From Peterkaempfera sp044755465 (lineage in GTDB: Bacteria > Actinomycetota > Actinomycetes > Streptomycetales > Streptomycetaceae), in assembly GCF_044755465.1 (NCBI RefSeq), contig NZ_JBIVRB010000005.1, forward strand, positions 62,001 through 126,000: a stretch of DNA of 64,000 nucleotides. The letters run 5' to 3'. The translations under genes were made by a program, and so were the position numbers. Numbering within the stretch: position 1 is the first letter of the stretch; each line of letters starts with the position of its first letter. The notes beneath the pieces were generated by a model that saw only the letters and a list, made by a program, of their open reading frames with translations, had not been told where the DNA came from and ran no database searches. Of this stretch, positions 54,040 through 62,200 are shown piece by piece.

Positions 54040-54723
54040 GTGCAGCAACGGGCGGAGACGACACGCAGGTCGGTGCTGGAGGCGGCGGCGGGCCTGTTCG
54101 ACGAGCGGGGGTACGCCGGAACCAGCATCAGCGACATCAGCGCGCTGTCCGGCCGCACCAGCGGGGCGATCTACTTCCACTACACGAGCAAGGAGAACCT
54201 CGCGCTCGCCGTCGTGCGGGAGCACTTCGCCACCTGGCCGGTGCTGGTCGACCGGCACGCCACCGGCGACGGCTCGGCGCTGGAGCGGCTGGTACGGCTG
54301 AGCTTCGCCGTCGCCGAAGCCTTCCGCGACGATGTGGTGGTCCGCGCCGGGGCCCGGCTCTGGGCGGAGCGCAAGGCCATCGACGCACCGCTGCCCGCCC
54401 CCTTCGTGGGCTGGATCGACACCGTGACGGAACTGCTCCGGCAGGCCCGCGCCACCGGCGAACTGGCGGCGCACGTCGATCCGGCACCGGCCGCGCACAG
54501 CGTCGTCTGCGCCTTCTTCGGTCTGCACACCGTCTCCGACGCGCTCGACGGGCGGCTCAGGATCACGGACGACCTGGCCTGGCTCTGGCTGCTGCTGCTG
54601 CCGGCCCTCCAGGCCCGCCCGGCCGCCGCCGCGCTGCTGGCCAGGGTGCGCGGCGGCCTGCCGGCCTCGGCGCCCGAGCCGCCCCGGGAGGCGGCTGTGC
54701 TGCCCACCCCGGCGGCGGGCTGA
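54040..54723 (+). CDS. TetR-type gamma-butyrolactone receptor (ScbR/ArpA-like)
   Basis: 227 residues. The TetR HTH (RRSVLEAAAGLFDERGYAGT, then SISDISALSGRTSGAIYFHY) is followed by TSKENLALAVVREHF. The ligand domain has VRAGARLWAERKAIDAPLPA, then FVGWIDTVTELLRQARATGE, which matches ScbR/ArpA, including the Trp in the pocket region. GTG 54040 is used, with AAGGA ten bases upstream; GTG 54007, inside the repeat, would add 11 residues. Divergent from the AfsA gene, it should repress that gene until the lactone binds. Confidence 0.87.
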   Translation: MQQRAETTRRSVLEAAAGLFDERGYAGTSISDISALSGRTSGAIYFHYTSKENLALAVVREHFATWPVLVDRHATGDGSALERLVRLSFAVAEAFRDDVVVRAGARLWAERKAIDAPLPAPFVGWIDTVTELLRQARATGELAAHVDPAPAAHSVVCAFFGLHTVSDALDGRLRITDDLAWLWLLLLPALQARPAAAALLARVRGGLPASAPEPPREAAVLPTPAAG

Positions 54724-54877
54724 CGGGGGCGTACCGCCCGCCGCTGCCGGGTGCGCCGCCCGCTGCTCCCCGGGGCCGGCCGTGCGGCGCACCCGGCACC
54801 GGGGTTCCGGGTGCGGCGGCCGCAGCCCGACCGGGCGGGCAGCGGTGGCGGCCGCGCCGTCCGCCGCGTCACCTCTC

Positions 54878-54919
54878 TTGACATGAGCATCATTGACCCC
54901 TCCAATGGGAGCGCTCCCA
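54878..54919 (+). promoter_or_regulatory. Promoter and CebR-type operator of the mannanase gene
   Basis: TTGACA (54878-54883) is followed after 17 bases by TCCAAT (54901-54906). The last base of the -10 begins the perfect 14-base palindrome TGGGAGCGCTCCCA (54906-54919). That sequence is the published CebR box of streptomycetes, relieved by cellobiose or cellotriose. Confidence 0.85.
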
Positions 54920-54942
54920 CACACTGCTTCAGGAGGTGGATC

Positions 54943-56718
54943 GTGCCCGCGCACCGATCGCGGTTCCGCAGGAAGGCGGCAGCCCTCGCCCTGGGCCTGC
55001 TGGCCCCGCTGGCCGCCGTACCCGCCGCACAGTCGGCGCAGGCCGCCACCGCAGCCGTTGCGACGCCGCCCGCTGCGGCCCGGCAGGTGTACGAGGCCGA
55101 GGACGGCGTCCTGCAAGGGGTCACCGTGGCCTCCGACGCGCCCGGCTACACCGGCACCGGCTATGTCGACGGCTTCGACGAGTCCGGCGACCAGGTCACC
55201 ATCACGGTGCCGGACAGCCCCGGCGGCCTGTACGACCTGAGCCTGCGCTACCGCGCCCCGTACGGTGACAAGAAGACCACGCTGCTGCTGAACGGCGCCG
55301 GGGCCGGCGAGGTGTCACTGTCCGGCACCGAGCAGTTCGCGGACGCGCCGGCCGGCAAGGTGCTGCTGAAGGCGGGCCGCAACACCATCACGGTGCAGAA
55401 CGACTGGGGCTGGTACCAGGTCGACTCCATCAGCCTGGCCCCGGTGCAGCCCCGGGCCGCCCACCAGGTGACCGGCGACCTGGTCGACCCGCAGGCCACC
55501 CCCGAGGCCCGCTCGCTGATGCGGTACCTGGCCGACCACTACGGCAAGGACCTGCTCAGCGGTCAGCAGGACATGGACTCCGTCCAGTGGCTCCAGGACC
55601 ATGTGGGCCGCGCCCCCGCCATCGCGGGCCTGGACATGATGGACTACTCGCCCAGCCGGGTCGAGCGCGGCACCGCCTCCCAGGAGGTCGAACACGCCCT
55701 CGACTGGGACAGGCAGGGCGGCATCACCGCCTTCGTCTGGCACTGGAACGCGCCCAGCCACCTGGTCGACCAGCCCGGCGAGGAGTGGTGGCGCGGCTTC
55801 TACACCGATGCCACCACCTTCGACCTGGCCGCCGCGCTGGCCGACCCGTCCTCCGAGGACTACCGGCTGCTGCTGCGTGATATCGATGCCATCTCCGCCC
55901 AGCTCTCCCGGCTCCAGGACGCCCAGGTGCCGGTGCTGTGGCGACCGCTGCACGAGGCCGAGGGCGGCTGGTTCTGGTGGGGCGCCAAGGGGCCGGGCCC
56001 GGCCAAGCAGCTCTACCGCCTGATGTACGACCGGATGGTCAACCACAACCACTTGCACAACCTGATCTGGGTCTGGAACTCCGTGAGCCCCGACTGGTAC
56101 CCCGGTGACGATGTGGTCGACGTGGTCAGCGCCGACTCCTACCCGCCGGCCGGCGACCACGGTCCGGTCAGCGCCACGTACGACCAGCTGCTGAGCCTCG
56201 GCCATGACGGCAAGCTCGCCGCCCTCGCGGAGGTGGGCTCCATCCCGGACCCGGAGCTGACCCGCGCCTACCAGGCCGACTGGAGCTGGTTCACCACCTG
56301 GAGCGGTGACTTCCTCACTGACGGCAACTCCAACTCGCTGGACTTCCTCAAGCGGGTCTACGACGACTCGCGCGTGATCACCCTGGACGAGCTCGGGGAC
56401 TTCAAGCACGACGGCGGCTGCACCGCCGCATACGACGTGCTCAGCAGTTGGAAGGACGGGTACCTGGTGCGGGTCACCGTGCGCAACAGCGGGACCAAGC
56501 CGATCAACGGCTGGCGGGTCGGCTGGAACGCCCCGGCCGACCAGCGGGTCACCGAGTTCTGGAACGCCGACCTGAAGATCAGCGGAACTGCCCGGACGGC
56601 GACCGATCTGCACTGGAACGGTGCGCTGAAGCCCGGTGAGCAGGCCGACTTCTACCTGATCGGCGGCACCCCGCCGACCGCGCCCACCACGCCCGCGCCG
56701 AGCTGCGCGGCGAACTGA
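54943..56718 (+). CDS. Secreted GH26 beta-mannanase with CBM35-like and CBM2 modules
   Basis: 591 residues. The signal peptide (RRKAAALALGLLAPLAAVPA) is followed by a CBM6/35-like module from YEAEDGVLQGVTVAS to WGWYQVDSISL (residues ~45-165), then a GH26 barrel. The acid/base Glu is in RPLHEAEGGWFWWG (about residue 337), the nucleophile Glu in LAALAEVGSIPD (about 430). The C-terminal CBM2 runs from GGCTAAYDVLSSWKDGYLVR to a last Cys near residue 588. It cleaves beta-1,4-mannans outside the cell; CBM2 would tether it to cellulose. AGGAGG precedes the GTG. A CebR palindrome covers the promoter, so cello-oligosaccharides probably induce it. Confidence 0.92.
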   Translation: MPAHRSRFRRKAAALALGLLAPLAAVPAAQSAQAATAAVATPPAAARQVYEAEDGVLQGVTVASDAPGYTGTGYVDGFDESGDQVTITVPDSPGGLYDLSLRYRAPYGDKKTTLLLNGAGAGEVSLSGTEQFADAPAGKVLLKAGRNTITVQNDWGWYQVDSISLAPVQPRAAHQVTGDLVDPQATPEARSLMRYLADHYGKDLLSGQQDMDSVQWLQDHVGRAPAIAGLDMMDYSPSRVERGTASQEVEHALDWDRQGGITAFVWHWNAPSHLVDQPGEEWWRGFYTDATTFDLAAALADPSSEDYRLLLRDIDAISAQLSRLQDAQVPVLWRPLHEAEGGWFWWGAKGPGPAKQLYRLMYDRMVNHNHLHNLIWVWNSVSPDWYPGDDVVDVVSADSYPPAGDHGPVSATYDQLLSLGHDGKLAALAEVGSIPDPELTRAYQADWSWFTTWSGDFLTDGNSNSLDFLKRVYDDSRVITLDELGDFKHDGGCTAAYDVLSSWKDGYLVRVTVRNSGTKPINGWRVGWNAPADQRVTEFWNADLKISGTARTATDLHWNGALKPGEQADFYLIGGTPPTAPTTPAPSCAAN

Positions 56719-56872
56719 CCCGGGGCGCATCCGTCCCCGCGCGTGATACCGCCGCGCGCCGGCCCACCAGCCGGCGCGCGGCGGTTCTTCGCGTCTGCGT
56801 GGCCGTGCCTGCCCGGGGTTCGGGGTTCGGGGTTCGGGGTCCGGGACCACCTGGAGCAGCACGGCGGCCGGG

Positions 56873-57253
56873 TCAGTGCGGGGCCAGGCCGGCGGCCACG
56901 GCGATCAGCGCGCCGAGCAGCAGCAGGGCCAGGCCCAGCATCAGATGCACCCGGGAGTGTCCGAGCGGCCGGCGGTGCCGCATCCGCTCCTGGCGGACCC
57001 GCCACTGGCGGTAGCCGATCACGGTGACGGCCATGGAGAGCGCGATCAGATAGCAGGCCAGGGCCAGCCGCAGGGCGAACGGGGCCACCGTCACCAGCTC
57101 CAGGACCGCCAGCGAGCCGGCCAGCAGCGCGAGGGCGGTCCGCGTCCAGGCGAGGAAGGTGCGCTCATTGGCCAGCGTGGCCCGGTAGTCCGGCTCCTCG
57201 CCCCGCTGCCACCAGTCGCCGCCCTCGTCCGGCGGCTGCGCGTCGGCCGCCAT
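56873..57253 (-). CDS. DUF202-type small membrane protein
   Basis: 126 residues. DYRATLANERTFLAWTRTAL is the DUF202 signature. Three membrane segments follow (LLAGSLAVLELVTVAPFALR, ALACYLIALSMAVTVIGY, VHLMLGLALLLLGALIAVAA). GGGAGG lies eight bases before the ATG at 57253. The family (YidH-like) is widespread, inner-membrane and uncharacterised. It stands alone between the mannanase (convergent) and modC. A short ggggttc repeat lies just past its stop. Confidence 0.88.
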   Translation of the reverse strand: MAADAQPPDEGGDWWQRGEEPDYRATLANERTFLAWTRTALALLAGSLAVLELVTVAPFALRLALACYLIALSMAVTVIGYRQWRVRQERMRHRRPLGHSRVHLMLGLALLLLGALIAVAAGLAPH

Positions 57254-57404
57254 CGGTCCGCCTCCCTCATCCGCCCGGGAACCATCCGCCCTGGGAGCCA
57301 TTTGCCCGGGGAGCCAGCCGCCCGGGAGCGTCACATACCACCCTGCCACACGCCTGATCGCACCACCGGCGTCGAGCCGGGCGGGCCCGGCCCCCGGGCG
57401 GGGG

Positions 57405-58481
57405 TCAGGCCGGGTAGCTGTGGGTCTGGGTGGCTTTGACGGTGGCCCAGACCGGGGTGCCGGGGCTGAGGGCGAGGTCGGCGACGGCGGCGGTGGTGAG
57501 GTCGGCCGTCAGGGGGAGTTCGCCGGTGAGGTCGACCCGGATGCGGTCGCCGTGCGACTCCAGCCCGGCGACCTCGCCGCGCCACACATTGCGGGCGCTG
57601 GAGGTGGGCCGCTCCCGGTGCAGGGTGACCGCGCTGGGCGGGAAGGCGACGAAGGCCCGGCCGGTCAGTGCCTCGGTCGTGGTGACGGCCGGTCCGGCGT
57701 CGAGCCGCACCGTACTGCCGTCCGCGTGGCCCTGGTACAGGTTGAGGCCGACCAGCCGGGCGATGTAGTCGGTACGCGGATGGCGTGCGATGTCCGCCGG
57801 GGCGCCGGTCTGCACCGCCCGCCCCTGCTCGACCACCACGATCCGCTCCGCCAGGATCATCGCGTCCAGCGGATCGTGGGTGACCAGGACCGCCACCGCG
57901 TCGAACTCCGCCAGGTGGCGGCGCAACTCGGCGCGGACCTCCAGCCTGGTCCGGGCGTCCAGCGCGGCCAGCGGCTCGTCCAGCAGCAGCAGCCGGGGCC
58001 GTACGGCCAGCGCGCGGGCCAGCGCCACCCGCTGCGCCTGGCCGCCGGAGAGCCGGCGCGGCCGTACGGCGGCGTGGTCGGCCAGCCCCAGCCGCCCCAG
58101 CCAGTCGGCGGCCAGCCGCCGGGCCTCGGCCCGGGGCACGCCGTGGCAGCGCGGCCCGAAGGCGACGTTGTCCAGCGCCGTCAGATGCGGGAAGAGCAGG
58201 TAGTCCTGGAAGACGACGCCGACCGGGCGGCCCTCGGGCGGGACCCGCAGCCGCCGCTCGGGCTGCTCCAGCGGGTGCCCGTCCAGCCGCAGATGGCCGC
58301 CGCTGAGCGGGGCGAGGCCGGCCAGCGCGCGCAGTGCGGTGGACTTGCCCGCGCCGTTGGGCCCGAGCAGGGCGACCACCTCGCCGGGGGCCGCCGTCAG
58401 CCGGATGTCGAGGCGGAAGGCGTCCCGCTCGACCACCAGGTGGGAGTCGAGTCCGGAGTCGGCAGCGGCGTCGGCGGTCAT
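57405..58481 (-). CDS. modC: Molybdate ABC transporter, ATP-binding protein
   Basis: 358 residues. Walker A is LLGPNGAGKSTALRALAGL, the Q-loop VGVVFQDYLLFPHL, the signature RRLSGGQAQRVALARALAV, Walker B LLLLDEPLAALD and the H-loop VLVTHDPLDA. A C-terminal TOBE-like domain (YQGHADGSTVRLDAGPA, later LPLTADLTTAAVADLALSPG) marks it as a molybdate/sulfate-type ATPase. ATG 58481 overlaps the modB stop (ATGA). It is the last gene of modA-modB-modC and powers uptake of molybdate for molybdopterin enzymes. Confidence 0.94.
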   Translation of the reverse strand: MTADAAADSGLDSHLVVERDAFRLDIRLTAAPGEVVALLGPNGAGKSTALRALAGLAPLSGGHLRLDGHPLEQPERRLRVPPEGRPVGVVFQDYLLFPHLTALDNVAFGPRCHGVPRAEARRLAADWLGRLGLADHAAVRPRRLSGGQAQRVALARALAVRPRLLLLDEPLAALDARTRLEVRAELRRHLAEFDAVAVLVTHDPLDAMILAERIVVVEQGRAVQTGAPADIARHPRTDYIARLVGLNLYQGHADGSTVRLDAGPAVTTTEALTGRAFVAFPPSAVTLHRERPTSSARNVWRGEVAGLESHGDRIRVDLTGELPLTADLTTAAVADLALSPGTPVWATVKATQTHSYPA

Positions 58482-59365
58482 ACGGCCCCCATCCAGCGGT
58501 CCCGCAGCCCGGCGAGGACGGCGACCGAGACGGCGAGCAGCACCAGGCTGAGCGCGATGGCCGAGTCGGGGTCGCTCTGTAGGGCCAGGTAGACCGAGAG
58601 CGGCATCGTCTGGGTGCGGCCGGGGAAGTTGCCCGCGAAGGTGATGGTGGCGCCGAACTCGCCCAGCGCCCGCGCCCAGGCCAGCACCGCGCCCGCCGCG
58701 ACGCCCGGCGCGATCATCGGCAGCGTCACCCGCCGGAAGGCGGTGAACCGGGACGCCCCCAGCGTGGCCGCCGCCTCCTCGTACCGGGGGTCGGCCGCCC
58801 GTAGGGTGCCCTCGACGCTGATCACCAGGAACGGCATCGCCACGAACGCCTCCGCCACCACCACGCCCGCCGTGGTGAACGGCAGCGTGATGCCGAAGGA
58901 GGAGTCCAGCCAGCGGCCGACCAGCCCGTTGCGGCCGAGCGCCAGCAGCAGCGCCACGCCGCCGACCACCGGCGGCAGCACCAGCGGCAGGGTGACCAGG
59001 GCGCGGACCACCCGGCGCCCGGGGAAGCGGGTGCGGGCCAGCAGCCAGGCCAGCGGCACCCCCAGCACCAGCGCCACCGCCGTGGCGGCGGTGGCGGTGA
59101 CCAGCGAGAGCCGCAGCGCCTGCCAGACCCCGGCGCTGGCCAGGTGCTGCGGCAGGGTGCGCCATGGCGCCCTGACCAGCAGCCCGACCAGCGGCAGCAC
59201 CAGGAAGCCGAGCCCGAGCAGCGCGGGCAGCAGCAGCGGCAGCGGCGCCCGGCCCCGGCCCGCCGCAGGGGCGCGCCGGAGCCGGGGGCCGCCCGCCCCG
59301 GGCGCGGCCGGGGCGGCCGGGCCCGGGGCGGCCGGAGTGGGGACGGGTGGGGCGGGGTCGGTCAC
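58478..59365 (-). CDS. modB: Molybdate ABC transporter, permease
   Basis: 295 residues. A Pro/Ala-rich N-terminus is followed by six membrane helices; the EAA loop is EEAAATLGASRFTAFRRVTL, then PMIAPGVAAGAVLAWARALG. LPLVLPPVVGGVALLLALG is typical of ModB. GTG 59365 overlaps the modA stop (GTGA), and its own stop overlaps the modC start, so all three are translationally coupled. It forms the membrane channel of the molybdate importer. Confidence 0.93.
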   Translation of the reverse strand: MTDPAPPVPTPAAPGPAAPAAPGAGGPRLRRAPAAGRGRAPLPLLLPALLGLGFLVLPLVGLLVRAPWRTLPQHLASAGVWQALRLSLVTATAATAVALVLGVPLAWLLARTRFPGRRVVRALVTLPLVLPPVVGGVALLLALGRNGLVGRWLDSSFGITLPFTTAGVVVAEAFVAMPFLVISVEGTLRAADPRYEEAAATLGASRFTAFRRVTLPMIAPGVAAGAVLAWARALGEFGATITFAGNFPGRTQTMPLSVYLALQSDPDSAIALSLVLLAVSVAVLAGLRDRWMGAV

Positions 59366-60204
59366 GGGTTGAGGAAGCCCGCCGCGGTGAGCACCTGCTG
59401 CCCCTCGGCGGACTCGACCAGGCCCACGAACGCCTGGGCGGCGTCCGCGTTGGGCGCGTGGCTGAGGGTGGCGATCGGGTACGCGTTGACGGCCTGCGCG
59501 GACTCGTCGAACGCGACGCCGTCGACCTTGCCGCCCGCCGACTTCACATCGGTGGTGTAGACCAGGGAGGCGTCGACCTCCTTGAGCTCCACCTTGGTCA
59601 GCGCGCTCTTGACGTCCTGCTCGTAGGTGACCGGGGTGAGCTTGACGCTGCCCGCCGCCAGCGCCTTCACGGCGGCGGCGCCGCAGGGCACCTCCTTGGC
59701 GCACAGCGCGACCTTCAGCCCGGAGCGGGTGAGGTCCTTGAGCGAGGTGATCTTCTTGGGGTTGCCCGGCGCGACGGCGATCTGCAACTGGTTGCGGACG
59801 AAGGTCACCGGGGTGCCGACCGCGTCACCGGCGTCGGTGACGGTCTGCATGGTCGCGGGGCTGGCGGCGGCGAAGACGTCCGCCGGGGCGCCGGAGACGA
59901 TGCTCTGCGCGAGGGCGTCGCTGCCCGCGAAGTTGAACGTCACCTTGGTGCCGGGGTGGGCGGCCTCGAACTCCTTGCCCAGGGCGGTGAAGCTCTCCTT
60001 GAGCGACGCGGCGGCGAACACGGTCACGGTGCCGGAGACCTTGTCCGCAGCGGCGGGCGCCGAGCTGCCGGCCGGGGAGCCGGTGGTCGGGGTGCTGTCC
60101 GCAGCACTGGAGGAGGTACCGGAGGAGCAGGCACTGAGCGCCAGGAGCACGGCGGCGCCCCCGCCGGCCAGGCGCAGGGTCCGGCGCACGGAACGGGTCG
60201 TCAC
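59362..60204 (-). CDS. modA: Molybdate-binding lipoprotein
   Basis: 280 residues. The lipoprotein signal ends LLALSACSS, with the lipidated Cys at residue 26. A Ser/Thr/Ala-rich linker leads to the periplasmic-binding fold: VTVFAAASLKESFTALGKEF (oxyanion-binding Ser), FNFAGSDALAQSIVSGAPAD and DASLVYTTDVKSAGGKVDGV. These are ModA hallmarks. GTG 60204 has AGAGGA upstream. It captures molybdate or tungstate at the cell surface for ModBC. It is the first gene of the operon; its 183-base upstream gap holds a palindrome. Confidence 0.94.
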   Translation of the reverse strand: MTTRSVRRTLRLAGGGAAVLLALSACSSGTSSSAADSTPTTGSPAGSSAPAAADKVSGTVTVFAAASLKESFTALGKEFEAAHPGTKVTFNFAGSDALAQSIVSGAPADVFAAASPATMQTVTDAGDAVGTPVTFVRNQLQIAVAPGNPKKITSLKDLTRSGLKVALCAKEVPCGAAAVKALAAGSVKLTPVTYEQDVKSALTKVELKEVDASLVYTTDVKSAGGKVDGVAFDESAQAVNAYPIATLSHAPNADAAQAFVGLVESAEGQQVLTAAGFLNP

Positions 60205-60331
60205 GGGGATGGGTCCTCTCTGCTGCGGCGGGTGCGCGCTTGCACCGTCCTGCCGCCGATCCTAGTTGCGCGACTGCGAGCTCCGTACGGGTATTCGCCT
60301 AGCAAGTGCCCAAATGACGGCAACTTCCGGC

Positions 60332-60343
60332 TCGCAGCTGCGA
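60332..60343 (-). promoter_or_regulatory. Palindrome upstream of modA
   Basis: TCGCAGCTGCGA is a perfect 12-base palindrome 128 bases before modA. A related CTCGCAGTCGCG occurs on the minus strand near 60270-60284. It could bind a molybdate-responsive regulator, but no regulator gene is adjacent. Confidence 0.35.
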
Positions 60344-60365
60344 AACCGCGCCGGCCCCCTTCGGC

Positions 60366-60388
60366 AGGCCCCCGGACGCCGGGGGCCT
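60366..60388 (-). terminator. Terminator at the end of the Ni/Co transporter operon
   Basis: The ten-base stem AGGCCCCCGG/CCGGGGGCCT begins at the last base of the ATPase stop codon. A second perfect 14-base hairpin (60393-60426) lies within the final codons of that gene. Together they should end transcription before the mod operon. Confidence 0.7.
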
Positions 60389-61266
60389 CACCCCGGTGGC
60401 CGCGCCCCCGAAGGCGCGGCCACCGGGCCCGCAAGACCCGGGACCGCCGCCCGGTGCGCGGGGAGCCTGCTGCGGGCGTGGATCAGGTTGACGTCCAGCA
60501 GCAGTTCCCGCCGGGCCAGCACCTCGCCCGGGGTGCCCTCGGCCCTTACCCGGTGGTCCTCCCCGAAGACCAGGCAGCGGTCGGCCAGCCGCTCCAGGCT
60601 GTCCAGGTCGTGGGTGGCGTGCACGATGGTCTTGCCGGCCGCGCCCAGCTCCTCGATCAGCTCCATCAGCCAGACCTGGGTGCGCGGGTCGAGGGCGGCG
60701 GTCGGCTCGTCGAAGAGCAGGACGTCCGGGTTCATCGCCAGCACGCTGGCGATGGCCACCTTCTTCTTCTGGCCGCCGGAGAGCTGGAACGGCGCCCGGT
60801 CGGCGAGCGCGGTGATACCCAGCATCTCCAGCACGTCCGCGACCCGCTCGGCGGCCTGCTCCCGGTCGAGGCCGAGTTGGAGCGGGCCGAAGGCGATCTC
60901 CTCGCGGACGGTGGGGGAGAAGACCTGCGCGTCGGCGTTCTGGAAGACGATGCCGAGCCGGGAGCGGAAGCCCCGGTTCATCTGCTCGTCCTCCAGAGTG
61001 TCCTCGGTGACCGGGTGGCCGAACGCCAGATACTCGCCGCTGTCCGGGAAGAGCAGCCCGGCCAGCGCCTTGAGCAGCGTGGACTTGCCGCAGCCGTTGG
61101 CGCCCAGCAGGGCGATCCGCTCGCCCCGGCGCACGGTCAGCGAGACCCCGTCCAGCGCCGGATAGCGGTCGAGGTAGGTGTGGTGGAGGTCGCGGCAGAC
61201 CAGCAGCGCGTCCCCCTCCGCCTCTGCGGGGGCGGGCAGCGCTGCGTGGTGCGGGTCAGTGGGCAA
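60388..61266 (-). CDS. ECF-type nickel/cobalt transporter ATPase
   Basis: 292 residues. Walker A is LLGANGCGKSTLLKALAGL, the Q-loop LGIVFQNADAQVFSP, the signature FQLSGGQKKKVAIASVLAM, Walker B VLLFDEPTAALDP and the H-loop HATHDLDSL: a CbiO/NikO-type energising subunit. The start is TTG 61266, with AGGAGA ten bases upstream. It overlaps the Q gene by 11 bases. The last 13 codons contain a GC hairpin. It is the final gene of an MN-Q-O operon importing Ni or Co. Confidence 0.92.
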   Translation of the reverse strand: MPTDPHHAALPAPAEAEGDALLVCRDLHHTYLDRYPALDGVSLTVRRGERIALLGANGCGKSTLLKALAGLLFPDSGEYLAFGHPVTEDTLEDEQMNRGFRSRLGIVFQNADAQVFSPTVREEIAFGPLQLGLDREQAAERVADVLEMLGITALADRAPFQLSGGQKKKVAIASVLAMNPDVLLFDEPTAALDPRTQVWLMELIEELGAAGKTIVHATHDLDSLERLADRCLVFGEDHRVRAEGTPGEVLARRELLLDVNLIHARSRLPAHRAAVPGLAGPVAAPSGARPPG

Positions 61267-62200
61267 GGAAGCGTTCTCCTGTGACGATGAGGACTGCGGC
61301 GGCGAGCGCGGCGGCCAGGTAGAGGCCGTCGGCCGGCCGGAGGGCGGCGCGGTCCAGGGTCTTGGCGTCGCCGGTGTAGCCGCGTGCCGCCATCGCCTGG
61401 TGCACCTCCTCGGAGAGCTGGTGCGACCGGCCGATCAGGGCGCCGACCGAGGCACCCAGGAACGCTCGGGCCCCCCGGTCGTGCTTGACCGGGCCCAGCG
61501 TACGGGCGGTGCGGGCCTCGTACATGTCGGTGATCCCGGCCAGCAGCAGGAAGACATAGCGGTACGCCATCCCGATGATCAGCACGAACATCCGTGGCAC
61601 GCCCAGCGCCCGCAGCGCCGCCAGCAGCCGCGCCCAGGTGGTGGTGAGGGTCAGCAGCACCACCAGCGAGATGGAGACCGCGACCCGGCTGACCACCAGC
61701 CCGGCCGAGAGCAGCCCCTGCCGGGTGAAGCCCTCCGGGTGGCCGTGCCAGTGCCAGAGCGTCCAGACCACCTCGCCGTGGGTGACCACCGAGAGGGTGG
61801 CGGGCAGCACCATGATCCCGGTGAAGATCGGCACGAAGAGCCAGACCCGCTTGACGAAGAAGCCCAGCGGCAGGCCGGAGGCGGCGGCCACCGCGAGGGT
61901 GGCCGCGTACAGCACCAGCAGCGCCGGGATGGTGTGCAGCAGCGAGGCCGCGACCAGCAGCGCCACGGCGGCCAGGATCTTCGCCCGGGGGTCGATCCGC
62001 TGGAGCAGGCCCGCGCGGGCGGCGACGTCCTCGGTGAACATCACCTGCTGGAGCAGCTTCGCCCCGGAGGTGAGGGTCTTGCGCAGATAGCTGCCCTTGG
62101 TGCGCTTGCCGATGCAGCCGCAGGGGCACATCGCCAGCTCGCCCTGGAGCAGCCACTGCGGGGTTCGGCTCCCGGTGGGCCGCTCGACGGCGGTGCTCAT
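61256..62200 (-). CDS. ECF nickel/cobalt transporter membrane subunit (CbiQ/NikQ) with Cys-rich extension
   Basis: 314 residues. An N-terminal extension of about 65 residues contains LAMCPCGCIGKRTKGSYLRK and then MFTEDVAARAGLLQRIDP. The CbiQ/EcfT core follows with five to six membrane helices and the coupling motifs ALRALGVPRMFVLIIGMAYR and VHQAMAARGYTGD. The Cys-Pro-Cys-Gly-Cys cluster before the core is unusual for an EcfT protein and could bind metal. The ATG overlaps the stop of the MN gene (ATGA). Confidence 0.92.
   Translation of the reverse strand: MSTAVERPTGSRTPQWLLQGELAMCPCGCIGKRTKGSYLRKTLTSGAKLLQQVMFTEDVAARAGLLQRIDPRAKILAAVALLVAASLLHTIPALLVLYAATLAVAAASGLPLGFFVKRVWLFVPIFTGIMVLPATLSVVTHGEVVWTLWHWHGHPEGFTRQGLLSAGLVVSRVAVSISLVVLLTLTTTWARLLAALRALGVPRMFVLIIGMAYRYVFLLLAGITDMYEARTARTLGPVKHDRGARAFLGASVGALIGRSHQLSEEVHQAMAARGYTGDAKTLDRAALRPADGLYLAAALAAAVLIVTGERFLAH

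Noticed and set aside
53696..54158. Minus-strand frames with SHRPEATAR-type repeats
   Set aside because: Translations of the minisatellite and of the receptor's antisense strand; no ribosome site.
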